From: Phascolarctobacterium sp.
GTDB lineage: Bacteria > Bacillota > Negativicutes > Acidaminococcales > Acidaminococcaceae
DNA: 49,177 nucleotides
NCBI GenBank assembly: GCA_017452325.1
Contig: JAFTMR010000059.1
Span: 1 to 49,177, forward strand
Direction: 5' to 3'
Below are positions 1 through 8,902 of this stretch, one piece after another. The translations under genes were made by a program, and so were the position numbers. Below the pieces are notes generated by a model. It had not been told where the DNA came from. It searched no databases and saw nothing but the letters and a program-made list of their open reading frames with translations. The first letter of the stretch is position 1. Every line of letters starts with the position of its first letter.

Positions 1-107
1 CCGTTTAAAATTTCTGCGGTGCGCATAAAATACGCATCACTGTAGTAGCCAGCTTTAATTTTTTCTACCGGAAAATGAAAATGTTCTACAGGTAATCTGT
101 TTTTCAT
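1..107 (-). CDS. Nicotinate phosphoribosyltransferase, N-terminal fragment
   Basis: The first 35 codons of a minus-strand gene lie at the left edge; the rest is outside the window. The start ATG at 107 is preceded by a strong GGAGGG ribosome binding site 7 bases upstream. The visible peptide contains KIKAGYYSDAYFMRTAEIL, which resembles the opening of the nicotinate phosphoribosyltransferase family (substrate-loop region with the G-Y-Y-S-D-x-Y-F-x-R-T pattern). The enzyme joins nicotinate to PRPP in NAD salvage. The call rests on this short segment only, so the family is probable rather than certain. It is transcribed divergently from the glycosyltransferase that follows. Confidence 0.6.
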   Translation of the reverse strand, partial: MKNRLPVEHFHFPVEKIKAGYYSDAYFMRTAEILN

Positions 108-160
108 TTTACGCCCTCCAAATTTATAGATATATTAAACTAAAAATATGATACAATAAT

Positions 161-181
161 AGAACTTGATATTCAAGTTCT
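161..181. repeat. 9-bp perfect inverted repeat in divergent intergenic region
   Basis: AGAACTTGA and TCAAGTTCT face each other across a 3-base TAT spacer. The element sits between the divergent nicotinate phosphoribosyltransferase and glycosyltransferase genes, just downstream of a possible minus-10 (TACAAT, 152-157). It may be an operator for a dimeric repressor or a hairpin in the 5' leader. There is no U-tract, so it is not a terminator. Confidence 0.5.
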
Positions 182-219
182 TCAGTGAAAAAAATTCCTA
201 TTTAATTGGAAGTGTGAAT

Positions 220-1323
220 ATGTCAGAAAATAAAATTACAATCTTATTGCTATCTGCTCCCATTGGTTCTGGTCATCGTTTGGCAGCGGAAGCGCTTAAA
301 CAAGCCTTTGAAAAAAATAAAAATATAAAAGTTATTCATGGCAATGTTTTTGATTTCTTCCCTGCGATTTTAGGCAAGACCTTTTTGCGTACCTACCTAT
401 GGATTTTAGATACCTGCCCTTGGATGTACGAGCTGATGTACAAATGGGGGAACAAAGGTGGAGGCTCTTTGTGGATGCGCAGTATCATCAATGGTGCCTT
501 GGCCTACTTAGGAGCAGGCTTTATTCGTAAGGCACAGCCCGACGTGGTCATTGCCACCCACGCCACTCCGGCAGGTATTATGAGTATTTACAAGCGTAGG
601 AATAAGCAAGACCTTTACCTCTGCGGGGTGATTACGGATTATACAGTCCATCGCTGGTGGTTATGTGATGGAGTAGATACATATTTTATTGCTGATGAAC
701 GCTTACAAGAAAGATTCCCTACCAACGTGGAAACCTTTGCCTATGGTATTCCTCTGCGTGATGGTTTTCATGGCTTGGACAAGGATGTCTGTCGCCAACA
801 GCTCGGCTGGAGTGAAGAGGATAAGGTTTGCCTTTTGATGGGTGGTGGGGATGGCTTGCTTCCCATGGAGGAAATCATTACTTCCCTTTTGCAGAAGGCA
901 CCTGTTAATTTGAAGCTTGTTGCCCTAACTGGCAAGAACACTTCTCTAAAAGAGAAGCTCGCTGCCAAATTTGGAAGCAAGGTTCAGATTTTAGGGTTCA
1001 CCGAGCAAATTCCTCTGTTGATGTGTGCAGCGGATATGATTATCTCCAAAGCGGGAGGTCTTAGTTCTGCGGAAGTGCTCGCTTCCGGTTTATACTTTAT
1101 CATTTACAAACCACTGCCTGGTCAGGAAGAAAACAACGCTAAATTCTTAGCTGCTAACTGTGAAGCAGTCATTGCCAACAATATTCAAGATATCCGTAAA
1201 AAAATTTTTTCTTTATGTGTGGAGAGCAGTCCTAAAACCGCACAGGGCAAAGCCTTTTACGGTAAACCTCAGGCGGCAAAAGACATTGCTAACCACATCT
1301 TGGAGCGCTTATCTAAAATTTAA
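220..1323 (+). CDS. MGDG synthase/UgtP-type diacylglycerol glycosyltransferase (GT28)
   Basis: This 367-residue protein belongs to the family of processive diacylglycerol glucosyltransferases and MGDG synthases, which add sugars to diacylglycerol at the cytoplasmic membrane face. The N-terminal acceptor domain begins with the family loop SAPIGSGHRLAAEAL near residues 10-24. The C-terminal GT28 donor domain shows the GGGDG loop and the nucleotide-sugar motif KAGGLSSAEVLA, followed by PLPGQEENN. The reading frame can be extended to a TTG at 166, but the ATG at 220 has a GGAAGTG ribosome binding site at proper distance, so I use it. It stands alone; dprA has its own promoter. The product may make glycolipids or a lipid anchor; the exact acceptor cannot be read from sequence. 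Confidence 0.85.
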   Translation: MSENKITILLLSAPIGSGHRLAAEALKQAFEKNKNIKVIHGNVFDFFPAILGKTFLRTYLWILDTCPWMYELMYKWGNKGGGSLWMRSIINGALAYLGAGFIRKAQPDVVIATHATPAGIMSIYKRRNKQDLYLCGVITDYTVHRWWLCDGVDTYFIADERLQERFPTNVETFAYGIPLRDGFHGLDKDVCRQQLGWSEEDKVCLLMGGGDGLLPMEEIITSLLQKAPVNLKLVALTGKNTSLKEKLAAKFGSKVQILGFTEQIPLLMCAADMIISKAGGLSSAEVLASGLYFIIYKPLPGQEENNAKFLAANCEAVIANNIQDIRKKIFSLCVESSPKTAQGKAFYGKPQAAKDIANHILERLSKI

Positions 1324-1327
1324 CCAC

Positions 1328-1356
1328 TTGACCTACGGCGAAAACCCTACTATAAT
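1328..1356 (+). promoter_or_regulatory. Sigma-70/A promoter for dprA-topA-trmFO
   Basis: TTGACC (1328-1333) and TATAAT (1351-1356) are separated by exactly 17 bases, about 75 bases upstream of the dprA start. Confidence 0.75.
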
Positions 1357-1431
1357 GTAGAAAATCTGTTTCTCGTTAACTATACATTTAAAATTGCAGT
1401 ACCGTAATAAAAGCATAAGGAGCAAGAACTA

Positions 1432-2571
1432 TTGGATACTTTGTATTTAGCGGCAACTTGCGCCATTGTTCCTGGTTTGGGACGTAGCAGGATACCGCGC
1501 TTAATTCAAGCATTTGGCAGTGCCAAGGCTCTCTTTGAAGCTAGCAAGGAAGAATTGCTGGCTACGGGTATATGTGAGCCTAAAAATGTAGTTCAATTTA
1601 TTACTAAACGCAGTTTTGATTTACCCCGTAAGCTGGATACCTTCTGCAAAATGAAGGGAGTACAGCTCCTAAGTATTTACGATGAGGCTTATCCAAAGGC
1701 CTTGCGTGAAATTCACGACCCACCCTTAGTTTTATATGTACGTGGACAAATTCCCAATGCGTCTTACGCCATTGGTGTAGTTGGTTCTCGTGAGGCAACC
1801 CATTACGGGTTGAAGGCAGCAAAGATTCTGGCAGGAGATTTGGCCAAAGAGGGCATACCCATTATTAGCGGTGGAGCCAAGGGCATAGACACTGCTGCTC
1901 ATGAAGCAGCTCTGCAGGCCGGAGGAACTACTGTGGCAGTGCTTGGTTGTGGTTTAGATATTAACTATCCTTCCGGCAACCAAAAGCTTTTTGAGCGTAT
2001 TGCCCAACGTGGTGCGGTTATTAGCGAATATCCGCCGGGAACAGCACCCATGGCGATAAACTTTCCTGCTCGTAATAGAATCATTGTTGGTTTAAGCAGG
2101 GGGATAGTAGTTGCAGAAGCTGCTCGCAAAAGTGGAGCGCTCATTACCGCCCACATTGCAGCTGATGAGGGACGTGAAGTGTATTGCGTTCCGGGGAACA
2201 TATTTGAAGGAACCAGTATTGGCTGTCATGATTTAATCCGAACAGGAGCAAAACTTATTGACAGTGCAACAGATATATTGGAAGAAAAAATTGCGTGGCA
2301 GTTTGCCATGCGTAATAAAATAGTTCAGCCCAATATGTTTGCCGAGGAAAATCTACCGCTTCAGGCAACTCCGAATTACAGGAGTAAACCCTTGCCTGCA
2401 TCGGACTTGGGTAAAAATATCTTGGCTTTACTACAACAAGGACCCTTATCCTTAGAAGAAATTACAGAACAAAGCGGAGCGTCATTACCTGAAATAAGTA
2501 TGGAGCTTTTGGAGCTACAGGTTGCAGGCTATCTTGACGTTGACAAGGCACAAAGATACTTCCGCTTGTAG
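1432..2571 (+). CDS. dprA: DNA processing protein DprA (Smf)
   Basis: DprA loads RecA onto incoming single-stranded DNA during natural transformation. The 379-residue protein has the usual three parts: an N-terminal helix-hairpin-helix-like region (about 1-60, with VPGLGRSRIPRL), the central Rossmann-like domain (GVVGSREATHYG, then SGGAKGIDTAAHEAAL and GCGLDINYPSGN), and a C-terminal winged-helix DML1-like domain (about 315-379). The start is TTG at 1432, supported by AAGGAG at 1417-1422; no ATG of the frame fits better. It heads the dprA-topA-trmFO run, the same order found in Bacillus (smf-topA-gid). Presence of dprA alone does not prove competence, as it is kept in many non-competent species. 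Confidence 0.95.
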   Translation: MDTLYLAATCAIVPGLGRSRIPRLIQAFGSAKALFEASKEELLATGICEPKNVVQFITKRSFDLPRKLDTFCKMKGVQLLSIYDEAYPKALREIHDPPLVLYVRGQIPNASYAIGVVGSREATHYGLKAAKILAGDLAKEGIPIISGGAKGIDTAAHEAALQAGGTTVAVLGCGLDINYPSGNQKLFERIAQRGAVISEYPPGTAPMAINFPARNRIIVGLSRGIVVAEAARKSGALITAHIAADEGREVYCVPGNIFEGTSIGCHDLIRTGAKLIDSATDILEEKIAWQFAMRNKIVQPNMFAEENLPLQATPNYRSKPLPASDLGKNILALLQQGPLSLEEITEQSGASLPEISMELLELQVAGYLDVDKAQRYFRL

Positions 2572-2582
2572 GGGGAACTTTT

Positions 2583-4694
2583 ATGACAAAAAATCTGGTA
2601 ATAGTCGAATCTCCGACTAAATCCAAGACAATAGAAAAATTTTTGGGTAAGAACTACACTGTACGTGCCTCCATGGGGCATTTGCGTGATTTACCCAAGA
2701 GCACCTTTGGTGTGGATATTGAAAATAATTTTGAGCCTAAATATATCAATATTCGTGGCAAGGGTGATTTGATTAAAGAGTTGAAGGCTTTGGCAAAAAA
2801 AGCTGATAAAGTTTTTCTGGCAACTGACCCTGACCGTGAGGGCGAAGCAATCAGCTGGCATTTGGCTCATCTTTTGGATATTGAGCCTGAGAAAAAATGT
2901 CGTATCGAATTTCATGAAATCACTTCTACTGCCATTAAGGATGCCTTAAAGCACCCTAGAACCATTGATATGGAAAAGGTGGATGCTCAACAAGCCCGTC
3001 GTATCATTGATAGAATTGTTGGCTATAAGCTTAGCCCTCTGCTGTGGCGTAAAATCCGTAAGGGCTTGAGTGCAGGTCGCGTGCAATCTGTAGCAGTAAA
3101 GATTATTGCGGATAGGGAGAAGGAAATTGCAGACTTCATTCCCCAAGAGTATTGGACTTTAAATGCCAAGTTGCGTGAAAACAGTAAGGCTCCCATTTTT
3201 GAAGCGGAGCTTGCCAAGTACAAGGGTAAAAAGTTAGAGCTTACCAGCGAGGAGCAGGCTCGCGCTGCAGAAGAAGCCTTATCCAAAGCAAGCTATAGCG
3301 TTGCAGAAGCCACTAAGAAGGAGCGCAAGCGTCGTGCTGCGCCGCCCTTTACTACTTCCAGTCTACAGCAGGAAGCTAACAAAAAGTTAAACTTCACTGC
3401 TAAAAAGACTATGATGGTTGCTCAACAGCTGTACGAGGGCGTTTCCCTTGGTAAATCTTCCGTAGGTCTTATTACTTACATGCGTACTGACTCTGTTCGT
3501 TTTGCTGATAGCGCTCGTGATGATATTCGTAATTATATTGTAGATACCTATGGTCAAGAATATTGTCCTGCCAAACCCAATGTGTATAGCAGTAAGAAGA
3601 ATGCTCAAGATGCCCACGAGGCTATTCGTCCTACCAGCATTCTGCGCACTCCTACTGAGATTGCTAACCATTTGACCAAGGACCAGCTCAAGCTTTATAC
3701 CTTGATTTGGAATAGAGCAGTGGCAAGTCAAATGAGTGACGCTGTTTATGATGTTACTACTCTCCTCATTGATGCAGGCGATTACCAGTTGCGTGCTAGC
3801 GGCGCTATCCTGAAGTTCCCCGGTTATTTGCAGCTGAGCGGCAAATCTGCTGATGACGAGAAAGAAAAGCAGGTTCCTTACTTGGAAGCAGGAACACAGT
3901 TGCTCCTGCACAAGCTTTTGCCTGCAGAACAGCACTTTACTGAGCCTCCTGCTCATTTTACAGAAGCAACCCTGGTTAAAGAGCTGGAAGAAAAGGGCAT
4001 TGGCCGCCCCAGTACCTATGCTCCCACTATTCAAACCATTCTCGACCGCGGCTACGTTGCTAAAGATGGTAAGAAGCTTCTGACCACCGAGCTTGGCTTG
4101 TTAGTTGTGGATATGCTTGTTAAATATTTCAGTGGCTTGATTAGCATACCTTTCTCCGCGGAGATGGAAAACCATTTGGACGAAATTGCTGAAAACCACG
4201 CTGACAAGAACGAAATCATTGAGAAATTTTATAAACCTTTCTCCGAAGATTTGGAGATTGCGGATAAAGATATTGTTGCAGTAGAATTACCCGTTGAAGT
4301 TAGTGATGTTCCCTGCGACAAATGCGGTAGGATGATGGTGGTTAAGGAAGGGCGCTTTGGCAAATTCCTTGCTTGCCCCGGCTTTCCAGAATGCCGCAAC
4401 ACTAAACCCATCCTGAACAAGATTGGCATTAAATGTCCGGTGTGCGGTGGGGAAGTTATTGAACGTAAAACTAAGACAAGACGTGTTTTCTATGGCTGTG
4501 AAAATTATTCCAAGGACAGCAGTGGCTGTAGCTTCCTGTCCTGGGATAAGCCGACAGAAGAGAAATGCCCTAAATGCGGCAGTATGATGTTGGAGCACAT
4601 CGAGAAAACCGGACGGAAGAAACTTTATTGCAGTAATCAGGATTGCAGCAACAGCAAGCCTGTTAGAAAGGTAAGCAAAAAAAGTGATGCATAA
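2583..4694 (+). CDS. topA: DNA topoisomerase I
   Basis: Type IA topoisomerase that relaxes negative supercoils through a transient 5'-phosphotyrosine. The 703-residue protein starts with the TOPRIM domain ([18 protein letters not shown]; acidic DPDREGEA motif near residue 80) and carries the active-site tyrosine at about residue 299 in [11 protein letters not shown]. The C-terminus holds three topoisomerase zinc fingers, each with four cysteines (beginning CDKCG, CPVCG and CPKCG). Length and domain order are those of ordinary Firmicute TopA. It lies 11 bases after dprA, and its end overlaps the start of trmFO by 8 bases, so the three genes are very likely one transcript. Confidence 0.98.
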   Translation: MTKNLVIVESPTKSKTIEKFLGKNYTVRASMGHLRDLPKSTFGVDIENNFEPKYINIRGKGDLIKELKALAKKADKVFLATDPDREGEAISWHLAHLLDIEPEKKCRIEFHEITSTAIKDALKHPRTIDMEKVDAQQARRIIDRIVGYKLSPLLWRKIRKGLSAGRVQSVAVKIIADREKEIADFIPQEYWTLNAKLRENSKAPIFEAELAKYKGKKLELTSEEQARAAEEALSKASYSVAEATKKERKRRAAPPFTTSSLQQEANKKLNFTAKKTMMVAQQLYEGVSLGKSSVGLITYMRTDSVRFADSARDDIRNYIVDTYGQEYCPAKPNVYSSKKNAQDAHEAIRPTSILRTPTEIANHLTKDQLKLYTLIWNRAVASQMSDAVYDVTTLLIDAGDYQLRASGAILKFPGYLQLSGKSADDEKEKQVPYLEAGTQLLLHKLLPAEQHFTEPPAHFTEATLVKELEEKGIGRPSTYAPTIQTILDRGYVAKDGKKLLTTELGLLVVDMLVKYFSGLISIPFSAEMENHLDEIAENHADKNEIIEKFYKPFSEDLEIADKDIVAVELPVEVSDVPCDKCGRMMVVKEGRFGKFLACPGFPECRNTKPILNKIGIKCPVCGGEVIERKTKTRRVFYGCENYSKDSSGCSFLSWDKPTEEKCPKCGSMMLEHIEKTGRKKLYCSNQDCSNSKPVRKVSKKSDA

Positions 4695-6006
4695 ACCAAT
4701 ACATGTAATAGGTGCCGGACTTGCAGGCAGTGAAGCAACCTGGCAAATAGCTAAATACGGTATTCCCGTAATCCTGCACGAGATGCGCCCTGTGAAAAGC
4801 AGCGCTGCTCACAAGACCAATTACTTTGCTGAACTGGTATGCAGTAACAGCCTGCGTGCAGGTAATATTGAAAATGCAGTAGGCTTGTTAAAAGAAGAGA
4901 TGCGCCGCCTTGGCTCTCTCATAATGCAGCAGGCAGATGCTCACCAGGTTCCTGCGGGTGGTGCTTTGGCTGTAGACCGCGAAGGCTTCGCAGCCAGCAT
5001 TACAGAAATTGTAACCAATCATCCTCTTGTAACCGTTGTTCACGAAGAGGTAACTGACCTTGCCAGCTTGGAAGGTACTGTTATTGTGGCAAGTGGCCCT
5101 TTGACTTCGGATGCCCTCTTTGCCAATATCAAGGAGATGCTCCACGAAGATTATTTCTATTTCTTCGATGCCGCTGCGCCCATCGTAGCAGCAGATAGCC
5201 TTAACTACGACAAGGTTTATCGCGCCTCTCGTTATGATAAAGGTGATGCTGATTATCTGAACTGTCCCTTTGAAACCAAAGAAGAATACCTTGCCTTCTG
5301 GGAAGCACTCAAGACAGCGGAGCTTGCTCCCGTAAAAGAATTTGAAAAGGAAGTTTTCTTTGAAGCTTGTATGCCCATTGAAGAAATGGCAAGCAGAGGA
5401 GAGGACACCATGCGCTTCGGTCCCCTTAAACCCGTTGGCTTGGTTGACCCCCGTACCGGCAAGGAGGCCTATGCTGTAGTACAACTACGTCAAGATAACG
5501 CAGCTGCTTCCTTATATAATATTGTTGGTTTCCAAACACATTTGAAATGGCCGGAGCAAAAGCGTGTCTTTGGCATGATTCCCGGTCTGGAAAATGCAGA
5601 GTTCGTCCGCTACGGTGTTATGCACAAAAATACTTACATGAACTCTCCTCAGCTTTTGGATAACAAGTTTAACTTGCGCAGTGACAAGCGATTCTATTTT
5701 GCAGGACAAATGACGGGTGTAGAAGGCTATGTAGAATCTGCAGCAAGTGGTCTGATGGCGGGCTTACACGCTGCGCGCGCTGCCTTGGGCTTGGACGCAG
5801 TGGAGTTTCCCTCTGCAACAGCACATGGTGCTTTAGCAAATTACATCAGCAATCCGGAAGTTAAGGAATTCCAACCAATGAACATCAACTTTGGCTTGCT
5901 TCCTCCTTTAGCGCAACGTATTCGTAAGAAACGTGAGAAGAATGCTTTGATTGCAGCAAGGGCTTTGGAAGAGCTCAATCTTCTTATTGAAAAATGTGAG
6001 TTATAA
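4687..6006 (+). CDS. trmFO: Methylenetetrahydrofolate-tRNA-(uracil-5-)-methyltransferase TrmFO
   Basis: TrmFO makes 5-methyluridine at position 54 of tRNA using methylenetetrahydrofolate as carbon donor and FAD as reductant. The protein opens with the FAD-binding dinucleotide motif [15 protein letters not shown] and the conserved stretch [14 protein letters not shown]; the region [10 protein letters not shown] follows. The C-terminal [17 protein letters not shown] motif is a family signature. Length (439 residues) is typical. I start at the ATG at 4687; a GTG lies one codon upstream. Translation is probably coupled to topA by the 8-base overlap. A terminator follows at 6076. Confidence 0.97.
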   Translation: MHKPIHVIGAGLAGSEATWQIAKYGIPVILHEMRPVKSSAAHKTNYFAELVCSNSLRAGNIENAVGLLKEEMRRLGSLIMQQADAHQVPAGGALAVDREGFAASITEIVTNHPLVTVVHEEVTDLASLEGTVIVASGPLTSDALFANIKEMLHEDYFYFFDAAAPIVAADSLNYDKVYRASRYDKGDADYLNCPFETKEEYLAFWEALKTAELAPVKEFEKEVFFEACMPIEEMASRGEDTMRFGPLKPVGLVDPRTGKEAYAVVQLRQDNAAASLYNIVGFQTHLKWPEQKRVFGMIPGLENAEFVRYGVMHKNTYMNSPQLLDNKFNLRSDKRFYFAGQMTGVEGYVESAASGLMAGLHAARAALGLDAVEFPSATAHGALANYISNPEVKEFQPMNINFGLLPPLAQRIRKKREKNALIAARALEELNLLIEKCEL

Positions 6007-6045
6007 AATAAATTTTTAATTAGTTCGTTAAAGTCTACAATTTAA

Positions 6046-6060
6046 AATTTTCAGAAAATC
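6046..6060. promoter_or_regulatory. CodY box upstream of xerC-codY
   Basis: AATTTTCAGAAAATC matches the established CodY consensus AATTTTCWGAAAATT at 14 of 15 positions. It directly abuts the minus-35 hexamer at 6061, so bound CodY would be placed to block RNA polymerase. The gene for CodY itself lies in the downstream operon, suggesting autoregulation. Function is inferred from sequence match and position only. Confidence 0.7.
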
Positions 6061-6090
6061 TTGACACTAAACAAAAGGGTGCGTTATGAT
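6061..6090 (+). promoter_or_regulatory. Candidate distal promoter of xerC-codY
   Basis: TTGACA (6061-6066) and TATGAT (6085-6090) are separated by 18 bases. The predicted transcription start falls inside the terminator hairpin at 6076-6103, so transcripts from this promoter would lack the 5' arm and not be terminated. Confidence 0.5.
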
Positions 6091-6114
6091 TATAACGCAT
6101 CCTCTTCTATTTTT
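6076..6114 (+). terminator. Rho-independent terminator after trmFO
   Basis: A 12-bp stem with one G-U wobble (arms 6076-6087 and 6092-6103, loop GATT) is followed by a T-rich run CTTCTATTTTT. It closes the dprA-topA-trmFO transcript. Confidence 0.75.
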
Positions 6115-6215
6115 AGGACGTGGCTTACTTTTTGAGCAGTGCTTTTATTGAAGTTCCTTTAATTTTATTATTGTACAGATTAGTTACGAACTTTACGAAT
6201 TGCGAGAAAAGCATC

Positions 6216-6244
6216 TTGAAAGTGTATTGTTCTTGTGTTAGTAT
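6216..6244 (+). promoter_or_regulatory. Proximal promoter of xerC-codY
   Basis: TTGAAA (6216-6221) and TAGTAT (6239-6244) with a 17-base spacer, 26 bases before the xerC start. Confidence 0.5.
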
Positions 6245-6270
6245 TATGAACGTGAGGAGTTTTGTACACA

Positions 6271-7179
6271 ATGAATAAGGCTCAACAAAAGCTTTTGCAA
6301 AGATTTCTAACATATCTCAGCGTGGAAAAAAGCAGCTCGCTTTTAACCGTTAACAATTACGAAAGAGACATTTTAAGCTTTGGTGAATTTCTTACAGAGC
6401 GTTTCAATGAAGATTTTAATTGGAAGCAGGTTGGCGCTCTCGATATCAGAGCCTACCTGGCTCATTTGAATAAGCAGGAGTACGCTCGCAGGACTATTGC
6501 TAGAAGGATATCTGCTCTACGCTCTTTTTACAAGTATCTGGTGCGCGAGAATATCTTGGAATATAATCCCTTTGCTAAGATTAAGACTCCTAAGCTGGAG
6601 AAGAAGCTGCCTGTATTTTTAGAAGAAGTAGAAATTAACGAACTCCTGGAACAGCCCGACAAGGAAGGCTTGGGCTTGCGTGACCAGGCTATTTTGGAAT
6701 TATTGTACGCTACCGGCTGTCGTGTATCGGAGCTGGTAGGTTTAACTATTTCCAGAATAGATTTAAGTAATAGATACGTTTTACTTTTAGGCAAGGGTGA
6801 CAAGGAACGCATCGTTCCCCTGGGAACCACCTGTTGCCAAGCTATTAAAGGTTATTATCCCCTTCGACAACAGTTGATGGAGAAATATAATGTTCCTGCA
6901 CATGAGTCTGTATTCGTTAATAGTCGTGGAGGAGTATTGACGGACAGAAGTGTAAGGCGCATTTTAGATAAATACATAACACAACTTGCTGTAAGCAAAA
7001 AGGTTAGTCCCCATACCATTAGGCATACCTTTGCTACGCACCTCTTAGATCACGGGGCTGATTTAAGAGCGGTGCAGGAACTGTTGGGACACGCCAATTT
7101 GTCAACTACGCAAATTTACACTCATGTGACTACGGAACGTATTACTTCTGTCTATCAGAAGAATCATCCGCGTGCCTGA
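6271..7179 (+). CDS. xerC: Site-specific tyrosine recombinase XerC
   Basis: XerC-type recombinase that resolves chromosome dimers at dif together with a partner. The 302-residue protein has an N-terminal SAM-like DNA-binding domain (about 1-95) and a C-terminal catalytic domain with all active residues: Arg151 in ATGCRVSEL, Lys176 region in GKGDKER, His248 and Arg251 in PHTIRHTF, His274 in LLGHANLSTTQ and the nucleophile Tyr283 in IYTHV. I use the ATG at 6271, with GAGGAG 11 bases upstream; a TTG at 6262 lies too close to that site. It sits directly before codY, as codV does in Bacillus, which supports the assignment as the chromosomal dimer-resolution enzyme rather than a phage integrase. 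Confidence 0.93.
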   Translation: MNKAQQKLLQRFLTYLSVEKSSSLLTVNNYERDILSFGEFLTERFNEDFNWKQVGALDIRAYLAHLNKQEYARRTIARRISALRSFYKYLVRENILEYNPFAKIKTPKLEKKLPVFLEEVEINELLEQPDKEGLGLRDQAILELLYATGCRVSELVGLTISRIDLSNRYVLLLGKGDKERIVPLGTTCCQAIKGYYPLRQQLMEKYNVPAHESVFVNSRGGVLTDRSVRRILDKYITQLAVSKKVSPHTIRHTFATHLLDHGADLRAVQELLGHANLSTTQIYTHVTTERITSVYQKNHPRA

Positions 7180-7203
7180 TTAAACAAAGGGGAGGATCCA
7201 ACC

Positions 7204-7974
7204 ATGGAATTATTAACAAAAACTAGAAAATTTAATAGATTGCTGCAAAAAGGTGAAAACGTAGAGCTGAGCGACATCGCCCGCCTGTTGCGAGACGTTG
7301 TTAACGCTAACACCTACATCGTAGGTCGTAAGGGTCAGGTTAGGGGCTACGCTTTGCTGGACGATTTTGAATGCCCGATGCTCAAGGAAGAAGTTTTAGA
7401 CAAGGGTGCTTTCCCTGAGTATTATGTGGACTTTGTTATGAGCATTGGTGACACCCTTTCCAACGCCCTGCATACTGAAAAGGATTGCTTCTTTGGCGAA
7501 AATAAGCCCTGCCTATTTGAAGGCAAAAAGACCACCATCGTTCCTATCTACGGAAATGGCGAGCGCCTTGGCACCTTGGTTGTTGCTAAAAAAGAACAAG
7601 ATTTTAGCGATGAAGACCTGCTTTTAGCAGAATATGCTGCTACCGTTTTGGGTGTAGAGATTCTGCATGAGCGTCAAGCTGAAATTCAAGAAGAAACCCG
7701 TAAAAAAGTAATGGTTCAAATTGCTTTCTCTACCTTGTCCTATTCTGAACTGGAAGCAATTGTAAACATTCTTGGTGAGCTTAACGGCAATGAAGGCCTG
7801 CTCATCGCCTCCAAGATTGCAGATAGGGTGGGTATTACCCGTTCCGTAATCGTAAACGCGTTGCGTAAATTTGAAAGTGCTGACCTGATTGAAACTAAAT
7901 CCTTAGGCATGAAAGGCACTTACATTAGAGTAAAGAACGAATATCTCTTTGACGAGTTGAAGAAGAATAAATAA
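7204..7974 (+). CDS. codY: GTP/branched-chain amino acid-sensing repressor CodY
   Basis: Global nutrient regulator that represses stationary-phase and amino-acid genes when GTP and branched-chain amino acids are plentiful. The 256-residue protein opens with the family N-terminus (LLTKTRKFNRLLQ) and a GAF-type effector domain up to about residue 150. It ends in the winged-helix domain containing ASKIADRVGITRSVIVNALRKFESA, the conserved CodY DNA-recognition helix. The ribosome binding site GGGGAGG lies at usual distance. It follows xerC after 24 bases; the hslV and hslU genes that lie between these two genes in Bacillus are absent. A CodY box upstream of xerC (6046) suggests that it controls its own operon. 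Confidence 0.96.
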   Translation: MELLTKTRKFNRLLQKGENVELSDIARLLRDVVNANTYIVGRKGQVRGYALLDDFECPMLKEEVLDKGAFPEYYVDFVMSIGDTLSNALHTEKDCFFGENKPCLFEGKKTTIVPIYGNGERLGTLVVAKKEQDFSDEDLLLAEYAATVLGVEILHERQAEIQEETRKKVMVQIAFSTLSYSELEAIVNILGELNGNEGLLIASKIADRVGITRSVIVNALRKFESADLIETKSLGMKGTYIRVKNEYLFDELKKNK

Positions 7975-7989
7975 AAGGAGTGTGTACAA

Positions 7990-8766
7990 ATGGAAAATGC
8001 TGTATTGTATGCTGTAGAAAACAATATCGCAACTATCACTTTGAACCGTCCCTCCAGCCTTAATTCCATGAACGATGCTTTGATTGACGGCATTCACGAA
8101 GCGCTGGACAAGGTACAGGCTGACGCAGAGGTTAAATGCGTGGTTCTGACAGGTAACGGCAAGGCTTTCTGTGCAGGCGGTGACTTACCCTTTTTGGAAA
8201 CCATCGACAATGTTGCTGACAAAAAAGCTTTTATCGCTAAAGTAGGTGACGTTGCAAAACGCATTACTACCATCGAAAAACCTTTCATCTGTATGATTAA
8301 CGGCGTAACTGCAGGCGCAGGCGTAAACCTGATGCTCTCCTGCGATTTAATTTACGCAACCTCTAAGGCTAAATTTGCCCAAAGCTTTGCAAAAGTTGGC
8401 TTGATTCCTGATTGCGGCGGCTTATACTTCCTGCCCAAGGCTTGCGGCGTACACAAGGCTAAAGAATTGATGTTCACTGCTGACCTGATTGACGCTGCTA
8501 CTGCAGAGAAGATTGGTATGCTGAACCATGTTTGTGATGAAGCAGAGCTGCAAGGTGCTGTTTACGCAATGGCAACCCGCTTGGCAAATAGCGCTCCGCT
8601 TTCCATTGGCTTGATTAAAAAGTACCTGAACAATACTGCTTTGACCTTGGACGAAGTGCTTGCCATCGAAGAAACTACCCAACCCTTGCTTATGGGCAGT
8701 GAGGACTGCAAAGAAGGCATTACTGCTTTCAAAGAAAAACGCAACCCTGTTTTCACCGGTAAATGA
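7990..8766 (+). CDS. Enoyl-CoA hydratase/isomerase (crotonase) family protein
   Basis: A 258-residue crotonase-fold enzyme acting on an acyl-CoA thioester. The oxyanion-hole segment GKAFCAGGDLPFL (near 54-66) and the second one INGVTAGAGVNLMLSCD (near 103-119) are intact. The second catalytic-loop position has DCGGLYFLPKACG instead of the classic Glu/Glu pair region of true hydratases, so the reaction (hydration, isomerization or decarboxylation) cannot be fixed. It starts 15 bases after codY with a good AAAGGAG ribosome binding site and so is probably cotranscribed with it. Genes of acyl-CoA or branched-chain metabolism are typical CodY targets, which makes this neighbour of interest, but the link is inference. 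Confidence 0.88.
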   Translation: MENAVLYAVENNIATITLNRPSSLNSMNDALIDGIHEALDKVQADAEVKCVVLTGNGKAFCAGGDLPFLETIDNVADKKAFIAKVGDVAKRITTIEKPFICMINGVTAGAGVNLMLSCDLIYATSKAKFAQSFAKVGLIPDCGGLYFLPKACGVHKAKELMFTADLIDAATAEKIGMLNHVCDEAELQGAVYAMATRLANSAPLSIGLIKKYLNNTALTLDEVLAIEETTQPLLMGSEDCKEGITAFKEKRNPVFTGK

Positions 8767-8780
8767 TTTAAAAGACAAAA

Positions 8781-8796
8781 TGTTTCACGTGAAACA
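8781..8796. promoter_or_regulatory. parS centromere site (ParB/Spo0J binding)
   Basis: TGTTTCACGTGAAACA is an exact copy of the bacterial parS consensus bound by ParB/Spo0J. The palindrome extends to 24 bp (8777-8800). It lies between convergent genes, outside any coding sequence. A second perfect copy is at 38673. No parA or parB gene is in the window. Confidence 0.92.
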
Positions 8797-8812
8797 TTTT
8801 AGGCAAAACTAA

Positions 8813-8850
8813 AAGCCAGCTTCCGTTTTCGGAGGCTGGCTTAATTTTTT
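8813..8850 (+). terminator. Rho-independent terminator after the crotonase gene
   Basis: A 13-bp stem with one wobble pair (arms 8813-8825 and 8830-8842) and a TTTT loop is followed by AATTTTTT. It ends the xerC-codY-crotonase transcript and lies between convergent genes. Confidence 0.85.
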
Positions 8851-8888
8851 AGTGCTTGTTAATTTTTTAGTGCTTGTTAATTTTTTAG
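8841..8888. repeat. 18-bp tandem repeat at a terminator
   Basis: The unit TTAATTTTTTAGTGCTTG is present twice exactly (8841-8858 and 8859-8876), followed by its first 12 bases (8877-8888). The repeat copies the T-tract of the preceding terminator, giving three T-tracts in a row. Confidence 0.9.
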
Positions 8889-8902
8889 GGGCGGACAGAT
8901 TT

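Noticed and set aside
166-219. Upstream TTG start for the glycosyltransferase
   Set aside because: It lies within the inverted repeat near the likely transcription start and has no ribosome binding site; the ATG at 220 has one.
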